From assembly GCA_014529385.2 (NCBI GenBank), contig CM043959.1, positions 53,639,253-53,703,252 on the forward strand: a stretch of DNA of 64,000 bases, in the 5' to 3' direction. Below, piece after piece: positions 22,651 to 31,837 of the stretch. This DNA comes from Adiantum capillus-veneris. Lineage: Eukaryota > Streptophyta > Polypodiopsida > Polypodiales > Pteridaceae. Numbering within the stretch: position 1 is the first letter of the stretch; each line of letters opens with the position of its first letter. The notes beneath the pieces are model-generated. The model ran no database searches, was not told the origin of the DNA, and saw nothing but the letters and a program-made list of their open reading frames with translations. Position numbers and translations under genes: made by a program.

Positions 22651-22787
22651 CACAAAACCATGAACATACCCATTCCATGTAAAGTGAAGGAAAAAAATAT
22701 TGTCTTCTCTAAAGACTGTGTATGCAATGTAGATGAACATAGAGACGGAGTGACAACCGGTTCATCAAACACATGCAAACAATGAGA

Positions 22788-23330
22788 TCAAATCTTTTCT
22801 GTTTGATCGAAATTAATCAATTGTGGCAAATCACAATGGAAATGCCCATGTTGGGTGCTCATACTATCATGTGCTCTTTCGGAAACTGTGTCATGCCAAG
22901 GAAGAGACATGGAATGTGAAATCCTGACATACAAACTTCTCAGCTTTTCATGAACAATCCGCATACATTCGTGCTCATCCATGAGAGAAACGTGCTCAAC
23001 ATACAATATGTCATGCCTAGTAAAAGGGATCACATAACGATGCTGACTAAAATACAGGAAACCGTCACGAATGAAACACTCGAACAATGCGTGGGTATCA
23101 ATCATGCGAACACATAATACTTCCTGTGAAGGTTCTTTGGACCAAGGCTCGAGAGCCAAGATCGATTCGTCCTGAATGATCGAATCGTCCTGTGGGGGTT
23201 CTTCGGACCTCGACTCGAAAACCAAGATTAGATCTTCGTGACTGCTCGAATCTACAACGAGGTTAGCTTCGCTAGAAAAAGCATCCACTAACACATCATC
23301 CTTGTGAACAAGCACTTCGTGATCATGCAA
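22788..23330 (-). CDS. RT3 accessory ORF, 3' part (180 codons)
   Basis: Open from the MHDHEVLVHKDD start to the stop at 22788. The first half is acidic with an internal repeat (LVFESRSEEPPQDDSI then LALEPWSKEPSQE). The second half has FIRDGFLYFSQHRYVIPF and a following H-rich stretch that parallels LIRDGLLYFRQRLCVL before the H2C2 finger of RT2 integrase, so it may be a diverged integrase N-terminus. The zinc-finger cysteines expected downstream are absent. It lies where RT to integrase should be. Function unknown; it could be a remodelled pol remnant or captured sequence. Confidence 0.5.
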   Translation of the reverse strand: MHDHEVLVHKDDVLVDAFSSEANLVVDSSSHEDLILVFESRSEEPPQDDSIIQDESILALEPWSKEPSQEVLCVRMIDTHALFECFIRDGFLYFSQHRYVIPFTRHDILYVEHVSLMDEHECMRIVHEKLRSLYVRISHSMSLPWHDTVSERAHDSMSTQHGHFHCDLPQLINFDQTEKI

Positions 23331-23614
23331 TCTTCATGCTTGTCTTTTGCATCCAAATCATCATGCAAATCATTATCCTTCAAATCATCATGCTTCTCAT
23401 AATCATGCAAATCCTGTGTGTCATGCTGTGGAGAAAAAGAGATTGAGAGAGTCTCCTTATCTCGAATCCTTTCAATCTTGTCCTGCATATTAGCAATGAG
23501 AGATGGAGAAGGAGCAATGTCCACTCCATGAAAGACAGTAGGAGAATCACTTTTGGCATTGAGAGTTAAAGTGTTAGCCTCAAAATCAATGAGAGCGTTA
23601 GTCTCAGAAACCAT
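23288..23614 (-). pseudogene. RT3 accessory ORF, 5' part (frameshifted)
   Basis: Begins MVSETNALIDFEANTLTL, which corresponds to the segment after protease in RT7 (IKFGANTITLHSD), so it continues pol. It then becomes His/Asp-rich (QHDTQDLHDYEKHDDLKDND). It overlaps the 180-codon ORF by 43 bases in another frame with the same KHED/DHE character, indicating one original ORF of about 290 codons broken by a frameshift. Confidence 0.5.
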
Positions 23615-23682
23615 CGAATGCCCAAAATCATATCACATCCTGAGAGAGGAGAAACAACAAATCTTCTAGTGAAGGTAGTCTG

Positions 23683-24816
23683 TTAAATTGCAAACAACAT
23701 ATCAAGGCATTCCTCTGTGATGAGAGCGTCCATATCGGGACGAAAGCCAGAGACCTCGATAGGAGATCTCGGACTAACCTCGAGGCAGGCTCTCTCAACA
23801 AGAGAGGAACTGATCACATCATGCATACTACCTGGGTCAAACAATATGACAAAACGGTGCCTTGACGTACGACCATAACATTTAATGAGAGAATCATCAA
23901 TGGGAGGGTCTTGAGAAACTTTGGGCACAATCGTGTTATCATTCATTGCATTGACAGATGTAGTGGGTGCTGTGGGTTCTTTAGATTCATTCGATTCAAG
24001 CTTAGGACATGTTCTTTTTATGTGACCCTTAATGTGACAATGAAAACAACGTCCTTCCTTAGAATATGCGCTTTGTTCTTCCGACGTGATGTAACCTCCT
24101 ACAATTCCTTGTGCTACCTTTTCATCTGGAGTAAGCTTAGGTTTAGCAGTTGTGTTAGCCTTGCCCTTAGATTCATTGGAAGAATTCTTTGATGAGATAC
24201 TATTGGTAGATTGGTGAGAAGAGTTATCATTCTTACCATTCTTACCGTTCTGAGAAGTCTGCGAGGTACTTGTGGAAGTGTTGTTCACCTTAGGCTTTTC
24301 CTTGTTGTGCTTCATCTCTTGTGCGAGAGCAATCGCTACCGCCTTGTTGAGATCGATTGGATCGAGTACCTCGACATCGTACTTGATATACTCGTCCAAT
24401 CCACAAAGGAATGCCTCTTTGCGTTCCTCATCCGACATGCGTAATTGGGTACCTAGCTGCAAAACACGATTAGAAAAGGACATAACTGGCATACCATTTT
24501 GCTTGAGAGCGCGCCAATCGTCCTTCAATCGTGCAAGGTACTGAGGTGGCATAAACCGCACCTTGAGCTTGTCTTGGAAATCAATCCAACTAAAAGAGAG
24601 GGGCGTGAAATCATCGGTTGCCTCTAGGTGCGCGGCTAGCCTTGCCTCTTGCCATGCGTGGTACCAATTGATGGCATCACCGGCAAGGTACATAGCTGCC
24701 TTCAAAACTTTGCTATTGCCTGTTTTCTTAGTTGTCGCAAAATAAGCATTAAATTGATGCAACCAAGAATGAATAACCGTAGCATCCATCTTACCGTCAT
24801 ACTTATTGAAAGTCAA
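23683..24816 (-). pseudogene. RT3 Gag capsid, zinc knuckle and protease
   Basis: A long open frame of 377 codons: FNKYDGKMDATVIHSWLHQF, DAINWYHAWQEARLAAHLE, a Ser/Asn-rich hinge, CFHCHIKGHIKRTC (CX2CX4HX4C, about 24032-24073), and protease FVILFDPGSMHDVIS with the DPGS loop. It ends at EECLDMLFAI. It is the best-preserved Gag-protease of family A in the window, but is separated from its N-terminal part by a frameshift near 24906. Confidence 0.85.
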
Positions 24817-24905
24817 CTTTTCAGTGACTGGGTTGTTGGAATCCGCATCGTGGCTTGCGCCACTTGATGAACTCCCACGATCTTTGGGTGGTTCGGTTTT
24901 CGAGG

Positions 24906-25388
24906 CTAGGCTTTGGCAAGCAATTCTTGAGTGCGTAGCTCTCGTCGAGCTTCACGCTCCGCTTCCAAGGCCGCGGCTCGTGCTACCGCGTCCTCCTTCC
25001 TTAGTTCTTTTCTTTCTTTTCTTGCGTCGCGCTCGCGTGCTAAAGCAAGGCGCTTGTCGTCTTGTTGTGCGGCATGTCTTGCATTGCTGTCGTCGCGCTC
25101 GCGGTCCTTGGCTGCTTGGTCTGCGGCCATTCTTGTAATTCTGTCGTCGCGCACACGGTCTCTTTCGTCGCGCTCACGGTCCTGAGCAAGGCGATTTGCT
25201 TCTTGTCTATCCATCATGGCCATCATCTGCTTGACCATTGCCTCCATAGGGTTTGATGCACTTGGTGGCATAGATGGCGAAGGGGGAGGGTTGAAGAAAT
25301 CATCTCTGGGTGGGGACGAGTCTTCTTCGCCTCTCTCATGCTCATCACCTGTATGCGAAGTATCCATTCCGCTTTGGGTGACGAACAT
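24906..25388 (-). pseudogene. RT3 Gag N-terminal coiled-coil part
   Basis: 160 codons: a Pro-rich FFNPPPSPSMPPSA segment, MVKQMMAMMDRQEANRLAQD, then long RERDERDR/KERKELRK charged repeats typical of coiled coil. It ends LLAKA followed by a stop where RT7 reads through to LASKTEPPKDRG, so a one-base change or frameshift split gag. In RT2 and RT7 the equivalent region has the same charged repeats. Confidence 0.75.
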
Positions 25389-25823
25389 GCACTATGATCT
25401 TGGGTTCTTAAGCTCGCGAGGAACTTGGGTTCTTGAGGGTCTTGAGGTTCTTGATTCTTGAGGGTCTTGAGGTTTTCTTTCGCTTGCAAATCGCGTTGGA
25501 GAAGGATCTTCTCTTCACCCGAGTTCTACCCTTTTCTGCGGGCGCACCCCTTGGCGGCCTTGCGCTCACACTAAGGTTGCTTTTTCCCACCTCACGTCGA
25601 TTGGCCGGCCGCTAAGTGCACGGTCCGCTCTCAATGAGTGAAAAGAGACACAAGGGGAGGCTAGACAAGCCTTTCTTTTTTGGGATTCCTGTCACTCTTC
25701 AACAAAACACGATTAGGAATCGACACGCCCAAGTAAACTCGGGTTTGTGCGATCGCAACAAGCAAAAAAAAATTCTTGTGGTTCTTGTGGTTCTTTCCTT
25801 GAGTAATGCAGAACACTTCCAAA

Positions 25824-25835
25824 GCTCTGATACCA
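25824..25835 (-). other. RT3 primer-binding site (tRNA-iMet)
   Basis: The minus strand reads TGGTATCAGAGC, one base from the right LTR. Confidence 0.9.
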
Positions 25836-25836
25836 A

Positions 25837-26175
25837 TGTAAGGTGCAGCGGAATGAATGTTGTATTTTCTCAAGATTAGTGATCTTTATTGCTCAAGGTT
25901 CCTTTTAATTCTTAGGGAAGGAGAGAGCCTTCCGTCTTTATGGAGAGTGCTATGATCACGAACTGACTCTGATGGAATCTGATGGAAATGCTTGTTCTTA
26001 TGCGGTGTGCAATCGGAGGATATGCATCTATGCTAAGTGATTGGGCATGCACGGTCTACGAATAGACTCACAAAAGTGCCAGATCACTGCTAATCTAGAC
26101 TTGGCTGGACTGATTGAACCCTGTTATGCTGTAGCTTGTCCACGGACACATAGGTTTGGGATGTGTCACGTGACA
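25837..26175 (-). repeat. RT3 right LTR (5' LTR in its own sense), internally deleted
   Basis: 339 bp against 994 bp for the left LTR: the two outer parts match, but about 650 bp are missing after 'atgatcacgaac'. The missing part includes the TATA-like words. Confidence 0.85.
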
Positions 26176-26180
26176 GTTCC

Positions 26181-26500
26181 GTAGCTTTCCTTAGTCGAAA
26201 TTTCAATAGTGCAGAAAAGAACTATTCAGTTTATGATAAAGAACTTTTGTCTGTCATTCACTCTCTTAAGCATTGGAAGCATTTTCTGTATGGTAGAGAG
26301 TTCACAGTTCGCACGGATCACCAAGCCCTCAAGTGGCTCTAGTCTATGCCTAGTGCACATTGGAGTGATCGCCAAGCACGATGGCCACAATTTTTTGAGC
26401 AATGTGGAGGTTTGATTGAGTATGTGCCTGGAAAAGCTAACCCTGTTGTAGATGCATTAAGTCGCAAAGGATAGATCCTGGCTCTTGATTCAAGATCCAC
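26181..26500 (+). pseudogene. RT2 RNase H, second part
   Basis: Resumes exactly where RT3 inserted: VAFLSRNFNSAEKNYSVYDK, then REFTVRTDHQALKWL and PGKANPVVDALSRK. Stops at about 26341 and 26474 interrupt it. Confidence 0.85.
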
Positions 26501-26559
26501 AGTTTCTCTTCAGGGTGTGTCTTTCGATAGCATGAAGAACTAGTATGTTGATTCCGAGT

Positions 26560-27560
26560 TTGGTAAGCAATGGTTGTAGGCTCTTGCTTCCCAAGGGCCA
26601 AGCAACTATCTCATTCGTGATGGTTTGTTATATTTTCGTCAACGTCTATGTGTGTTGTCCTCTCTCAAGACAACCATATTACATGATGCACATGACTCTC
26701 TCACGGGTGGGCACACGAGAATGAACACCACTCTGGAAAAAATAGAAAGATTCTTTTATTGGCCTAAAATGCAAAAAGATGTGTTTCGTTATGTCACAAA
26801 GTGTACTATTTGTCAAAAGGTAAAGGCTCCTCGGGATAAGCAGCAAGGCCTCTTGCTTCCGTTGCCTATTCTCGATGGACCTTTTTAAGATATTTCCATG
26901 GATTTTGTGACTAACCTTCCACCTAGTTTGCATTCAAGGAATACTCAATGTTTGACAATTGTTGATCGTTTCAGCAAGTTTTGCATGTTGATTCCTTGTA
27001 AGGCCACAGTCACCATACAAGATGTAACACGGTTGTTCATCAAGCATTGGTACCCCCTCTGTGGTTTGCCAAAATTGATTGTTTCAGATAGGGATGTTAA
27101 GTTCACGTCCAATTTTTGGTGCGCACTCTATGAAAATTTTGGCACTAAGTTGAATTTTTCATCTGCTTTTCATCCACAGTCAGATGGTCAGACAGAGATT
27201 TACAATCAGTTGGCTTTTGATGTTTTAAAGTCATATTTGCACGATCAGCAGTCTCATTGGAAGCTCTATCTCCCATTGATTCAAGCTATTTTAAATGACT
27301 CTTTTTCCTTTGCCATTGGTCGAACCCCGTATGAGACAGCTTTTGGTCGTCCGTTCCAGTCACTTTTGACTAGCTCGATCAGTCAAATGCTTGATGTCAA
27401 TGCTAAAAGTCAGTCGTTGGATGAGATTTTTGAGAGTGAAGCTTCAGCTAAGCAAGGCTCTCTTACTCACGGTAGGCTAATAAGCATTGTCAGGATGTTT
27501 CGATCAAGGAAGGGGATTGGGTGTATTTTAGAATCATGAAGCAACGTCTTAAGCAAGTTA
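26560..27560 (+). pseudogene. RT2 integrase (nearly complete)
   Basis: The H2C2 finger is complete (HDAHDSLTGGH...CTICQKVK, 26692-26825). The core keeps D, D and E: IVDRFSKFCML (about 26960), SDRDVKFTSNF (about 27088) and SDGQTEIYNQLAFD (about 27181). A stop at 26886-26888 splits finger from core, and a frameshift follows near 27480. It is the least damaged integrase in the window. Confidence 0.88.
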
Positions 27561-27948
27561 GAAAGAAGTGTCCAAAGTTGTCTTTTTGAATGTATGGTTC
27601 ATTTCTTGTCATTAGAAAGATAAACGAGGTTTCAATGAAATTGCAATTGCCTAACTCATGGTCAATGCACAACGTTTTTCCATGTTTCTTGGTTGAAAGT
27701 GTTTCAGGAAACACCTCCAAAGAACATTTAAGAAGAAGAAGAACCGATGAAGAACCGAAGATCATCGATGAAGCTGAAGTCATGGAGCCGGAGCAAGTGT
27801 TGCATCGGTTTTGCCATGGTTCAAAGCAGCAAGTGAGACAATACTTTTTGAAGTTCAAGGATCGAGGAATCCATGAAGCAGTGTTTGTTGATGAAGAGTT
27901 TTTTAAAGATTATCCCGAAATCTTGGCAGTCTACAAGGAAGCCATGTA
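27560..27948 (+). pseudogene. RT2 integrase C-terminus / chromodomain-like tail
   Basis: MYGSFLVIRKINEVSMKLQL, SWSMHNVFPCFLVES, then VMEPEQVLHRF and QQVRQYFLKFKDRG..VDEEFFKDYPE. This is the post-core module and a short degenerate chromodomain-like segment. The TAG stop at 27946-27948 directly precedes the MITE. Confidence 0.75.
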
Positions 27949-27959
27949 GATCGGTACCA

Positions 27960-28212
27960 ACGTCACCATGAAACGCGTTTCGGCAAGTCAGGACAGATGA
28001 AACGTTTTAGGCCTTGAAACGTTTCGCTCACCAAGTGAAACACAAGCCGTTTCACTAACAAGAAGTTACCATAGTTTTAGTTTCAAAGTCGCTAAACGCA
28101 CGTTTCGGTCTCACAATTCATTGTGCTCTCATTTTGGACTGAAACGTTTCGTGGTGAAACGCCGCATTTCAGGGTGAAACGTTTCGGCCTTGAAACGTTT
28201 CGCGGTTACGCT
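27960..28212. mobile_element. MITE with GAAACGTTTCG repeats inside RT2 3' UTR
   Basis: 253 bp flanked by an 11-bp direct repeat, GATCGGTACCA, at 27949-27959 and 28213-28223. In RT3 (minus, about 22383-22403) and RT7 (about 41633-41650) the same place has a single copy of the related word. The ends form an imperfect inverted repeat (acgtcaccatgaaacg against the complement of cgtttcgcggttacgct, about 12 of 16 matching). Inside are four exact GAAACGTTTCG palindromic words (28016, 28141, 28176, 28192) plus variants. A 9-11-bp duplication suggests Mutator-like mobilisation; no coding sequence. Confidence 0.7.
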
Positions 28213-28233
28213 GATCGGTACCATTACCTCACT

Positions 28234-28248
28234 TTAAAAAGGAGGGGA
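28234..28248 (+). other. RT2 polypurine tract
   Basis: aaaaaggagggga immediately before the 3' LTR start TGTCAC. The same tract precedes the RT7 3' LTR (41651-41664) and, reversed, the RT3 left LTR. Confidence 0.8.
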
Positions 28249-29395
28249 TGTCACATGCACATCTAACCCTATGTGCATGAGGACAAGCTACTTCATGACA
28301 AGGGTTCAGTCAACCTAGCTTAGAAAGTGTTCTGGTACTTTTGTGAGTCTGTTCGTAGACCGTGCATGTCCAGACACTTAGAGTAGATGTACATTCTCTT
28401 GTTGCACACAGCATGATCCTCAGCGTTACCATCAGATTCCATCAGGAGCATTTTACAGTGCACAGAACCTATTTTCCTTATTTTAGCCATTTTCACTTAT
28501 TTTTAATAAGTGGCTTTGTTGGGAAACTGGGTAGGGCAATTCTGGTAAGTCACCGTATAAGAAACCTAGTGCTCGCACGCTCTGGCAGAAGAGGCAGCAG
28601 ACCACATCGGAAGTGCACCTTCTCAGCAAAACCAGCAAGAAGACATAGCGTTTTCAGCCACCAAAGACCGGCCAACGTTTTTCATCAATTGCAAGACAAG
28701 CCTAGCGTTTTCAGCAGTTGCAGATTAGCTTGGCGACAGCAGATTCCATACCGTTTTTGCAGCAGATGAGCAAATCAGCCTATCGTTTTTGGATCAGTAG
28801 GACAGCCTAGCGTTTTGTAGATACCCAGCGACAAGTCTCTTTTCTGCATCAACGTTTTCAGTTTTCTGCATATAGTCTCCGTACCGCAGCCCTCGAACCT
28901 CGCAGATCTCAGTTAGATCAGTTAGCGTTTGCAGATTCAGCCCGCTATTCACAGATTTCAGCATTTGCGTTTTCAGCGTGTCGTCGTCACATCGTTATCG
29001 TCACCGACATAGAGTCAGAATTCGGCAGATACAAGAATTGCAGATTTCAGGCCTTAGCGTTTTCAGTTTTTAGCTCGTCTCGTCTCGTCGTCGTCCTCAT
29101 CGTCGTCGACATCATCGGCAAGTCCATGCATTGTAGAGATTTGTGCAATCAATAGTAGACTGCTCTCGCCATAGAGAGTGGGGCTTTCAGAGGAGGGTTT
29201 GACAACATTCTGGTGTGGTAATCTTCTCTCTCTATCTCTCAATCTCAGCACCTTCATTCACAGTGTTTACCACTTTGTTTGTGATCATTTGCACTCTCTC
29301 ACTAAAGGAACGGAAGGCTCTCCCTTCCATAAGTAAAAGGAACCCTTGAGCATAGTTCGGAGCACTTATCTTATTCACTTCCGCGGCACCTTACA
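28249..29395 (+). repeat. RT2 3' LTR
   Basis: 1147 bp from TGTCACATGCAC to ACCTTACA. It is recognisably related to the RT7 LTR in order of words (gtgagtctgttcgtagaccgtgcatg..., ggaacggaaggctctc...) but clearly diverged. It is rich in 'agcgttttcagc' words (about 28650-29060). Confidence 0.85.
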
Positions 29396-29784
29396 TTAGT
29401 ACCCATTAGTATCCAAAGTACCCCTTAGTACCCATCGATACGCGCAGTTCTCAGTATCCCACAGTACCTGAGTACTCGCAGTACCCTTCAATATCTCAGT
29501 AGTACCCAACATCAATAGCATCAATATCCATTAGCATCAGCATCTCATCATTTAGTCATTGTATCAGCATTGTGCAAGAATAAAGAAAGTACTTGCTTTG
29601 GCAACAGAGCAAGGGGGCCTTGAGGGGTTGGGACCTGACATTTGGTGTCGTCTCTTCTCTCTCTCTCTCTCTCTCTCTTTCATTTAGTTCAGTTCAGTTC
29701 TTTCAAGTGAAGTAAAGTGTCCCTTGTGTTTGTGTGGAGTATTAATCCGATCTAAATCCATAAAATCTTCCGCTGCACCTGACA
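29396..29784 (+). repeat. RT4 first LTR, left-truncated by RT2
   Basis: Matches 30960-31444 apart from the MITE present there. It ends ACCTGACA directly before a primer site. It contains a CT run (about 29653-29679). The left side was lost where RT2 adjoins. The minisatellite of CAGTACCC-like decamers begins here (29396-29515). Confidence 0.75.
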
Positions 29785-29785
29785 T

Positions 29786-29797
29786 TGGTATCAAAGC
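29786..29797 (+). other. RT4 primer-binding site, first copy
   Basis: TGGTATCAAAGC, one base after the LTR end; a variant of the initiator-Met site. Confidence 0.8.
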
Positions 29798-30200
29798 TCT
29801 GTGCGTGCTTCGGCTTTGCAAACTCAAGGGAAGAACCACCAAGAACCCAAGTAGAACCAAAGAACCCAAGCAGAACCAAAGAATCCCACGAACCACCAAG
29901 AACCCAAGAAGAACCAAGAACCCAAGAACATCTCTCAGTTTTTTTTCCCTTAAAGAAGCTTCACGTCCCTACTTTGGACTTATTAGCCTCTTAGCACCCT
30001 CAATATCAAGCATCCGGTACCAACTCCCATCTTCATTGCCATGTTTTTGAAGGAAGATCGACATTGGATACACGAAAACCTAGACCTTGAGTACCAATAT
30101 CTACTTGCCTCTTAACCCTCTTCAACATTCGCATTTGCATGTAGCGTGCACTTCCGTCGACAAGAAACCCTTGGAAATACCTCCGAGAGTCCTTACCTTT
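29798..30200 (+). other. RT4 short internal segment
   Basis: About 400 bases between a primer site and the next LTR, with repeated 'accaagaacccaag' words (29830-29930) and no domain. Such a short interior suggests a TRIM-like or heavily deleted element. The right boundary is approximate. Confidence 0.45.
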
Positions 30201-30805
30201 CAACTTCATCCGCAATGTTTTCACGATAGGACTATTCGAGTGGTAGGACTAGAAGGACGTGTATGTCCAGACCAGTCATAGTTGTATACCCTCTCTTGCA
30301 CAGTATAGCATTTCAACACATAGGCATTACCGCGTGTGAACCACCTCTTATTCTGGCATTTAAGTTATTAAAATGACCCTTCATATTCCTTGGTCATGGG
30401 GTCTCACTGATGCCTGCTCGACCCAGCCTTATGCACCTATATAGACAGCCTTTTGGGCGCTTGGAGAAGGCAGAAGACATCAGGGGCCAGGAGTACCAGG
30501 CAGCACTTGCAACACCACCCAGCCCTTGGCGTTCTCTCACAAGCATTTTCAGCCGAGAAAGACCAGCGTTTTCAGCCCAGAAGAACCAGCGTTTCAGCCA
30601 GAACAGCCAGCAAATTTCAACTGTCGTCGTCCTCGGCGATAGCATTTAGCCCTAGCCTTGTCATGGTTGCAGATTCTAGCCATCGACATCGCTAGGGTTT
30701 TCAACATTCACCCATAGCCTCTTTGTAGTTGTCATCGTCGACACAATATTTCAACGTCTAGTACCCCTCGTGTCTTGGCTTGGCTCCTGCCTACCTCAGC
30801 ATAGG

Positions 30806-31005
30806 GATCTTCAATACCCATCATTACCTGCAGTACCCCTCAGTACCCGTTAGTATCCGCAGTACCCCTCAGTACCCATCAATACCCGCAATACCTCTCA
30901 GTACCCCACAGTACCTTAGTATCTTCAGTACCTGCAGTACCCTTCAGTATCTCAGTAGTACCCTTCAGTATCTTAGTAGTACCCAGCATCAGTAGCATCA
31001 GTACC
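30806..31005 (+). repeat. CAGTACCC-type minisatellite
   Basis: About 18 imperfect units of roughly ten bases (cagtacccct, cagtacccgt, cagtatctta and similar). A shorter version lies at 29396-29515 in the first LTR copy. Confidence 0.85.
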
Positions 31006-31119
31006 CATTAGCTTCAAATCCCATTAGCATCAACATCTCAACATTTAATCATTATATCAGTGTTGTGCAAGAATAAAGAAAGTACTTGCTTTGGCAACAA
31101 AGCAAGGGGGCCTTGAGGG

Positions 31120-31257
31120 CATAGTAACAGGGGATGCCCTTTTTCGGGCTTCCCGTCCCCACTTTTCCGTGCCGCCCCCTTTTTTACATTAAAAATCCAT
31201 TTGAGTGCCGTCCCGCGTTCTCCGTTTCCCGTTCCCCGTATGCGTCCCTTGTGACTG
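31120..31257. mobile_element. hAT-like MITE in the RT4 LTR
   Basis: 138 bp flanked by the 8-bp duplication CTTGAGGG (31112-31119 and 31258-31265). The empty site with one CTTGAGGG is preserved in the other LTR at 29619-29626. The ends pair as imperfect inverted repeats (CATAGTAACAGGGGATGC against CAGTCACAAGGGACGC). Eight-base duplications and CA..TG ends are typical of hAT elements. No coding capacity. Confidence 0.82.
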
Positions 31258-31445
31258 CTTGAGGGGTTGGAACTTGGGACCTGACATTCAGTGTCGTTTT
31301 ATCTCTCTCTCTCTCTCTCTCGTATCTCTCTCTTTCATTTAGTTCAGTTCAGTTAGTTCTTTCAAGTGAAGTAAAGTGTCCCTCGTGTTTGTGCGGAGTA
31401 CTAGATCGGAGCTAAATCCATAAAATTTTCCGTTGCACCTGACAT

Positions 31446-31457
31446 TGGTATCAAAGC
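31446..31457 (+). other. RT4 primer-binding site, second copy
   Basis: TGGTATCAAAGC after the second LTR. Only about 50 bases of leader follow before the abrupt join to RT5 at about 31505. Confidence 0.8.
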
Positions 31458-31504
31458 TTTGTGCATGCTTCGGCTTTGCAAACTCAAGGGAAGAGCCACC
31501 AAGA

Positions 31505-31820
31505 ATAGCCCCAAAAGCAATCAGTTCAAAAGCACTTTCACCCAAAAGCTTTTGGTCCGTACATCCTGCCACGTGGCACCTGCAGCGCAAATCGCGAAAA
31601 TTCCTTACGGCCTTGCCATGTCAGCATCCGTACGATCTGCCACGTCAGCATGTCAACGCATTTTATGGAAATCCTTTTCAAGATTCAAGCTTCCGTCTTT
31701 TAGGGTTTCGGACCCCATTGTCGATGCTTCATAAGTTCTTCAAGTCAGTCCGTGCAGTTTCTCTTGTCCACTTGGTTATTTCTTTGTGAGATGGTCATGC
31801 CACGTCATCACTTTGTGACA
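31505..31820 (-). repeat. RT5 left LTR (3' LTR in its own sense), truncated
   Basis: Matches the inner part of 34858-35230 and ends TTTGTGACA next to the reversed polypurine tract (tacctccctcttgaaag, 31821-31837). The outer third is missing at the junction with the RT4 leader. Confidence 0.8.
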
Positions 31821-31837
31821 TACCTCCCTCTTGAAAG

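Larger units (their letters stand above)
21372..26175 (-). mobile_element. RT3: non-autonomous gypsy element nested in RT2
   Basis: Minus-strand element bounded by family-A LTRs (21372-22365 and 25837-26175), with GTTCC duplicated at 21367-21371 and 26176-26180 and a primer site at 25824-25835. Internally it keeps gag, zinc knuckle, protease and a chromodomain-like tail. It lacks RT, RNase H and the integrase core, whose place is taken by an acidic His/Asp-rich ORF (22788-23614). It interrupts RT2 exactly between codons of RNase H. It must have used enzymes from a relative if it moved in this form. Confidence 0.9.
17909..29395 (+). mobile_element. RT2: gypsy element (family A), split by RT3
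   Basis: Plus-strand element with gag, protease, RT and the first part of RNase H at 17959-21371, and the rest of RNase H, integrase, tail and 3' LTR at 26181-29395. The two halves join in frame across the RT3 insertion. The 5' LTR is reduced to about 50 bases (17909-17958), and the primer site is missing at the junction with the leader. It is therefore truncated and also broken by many stops. A 253-bp MITE sits in its 3' UTR. Confidence 0.88.
30200..31444 (+). repeat. RT4 second LTR (left end approximate)
   Basis: Full-looking LTR with 'agcgttttcagcc' words (30555-30600), a TATA-like 'cctatatagac' (about 30437-30447), the CAGTACCC minisatellite (30830-31005), a hAT-like MITE (31120-31257), CT runs, and the ACCTGACA end followed by a second primer site. 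Confidence 0.65.

Noticed and set aside
28640..29060. CRISPR-like array of short repeats
   Set aside because: The 'agcgttttcagc' words are irregularly spaced and degenerate and lie within a plant LTR; no repeat-spacer regularity.
29063..29257. Acidic DDDEDD ORF on the minus strand
   Set aside because: Produced by CGT/CGTC trinucleotide-like repeats within the RT2 3' LTR; no conserved frame in the RT7 LTR.
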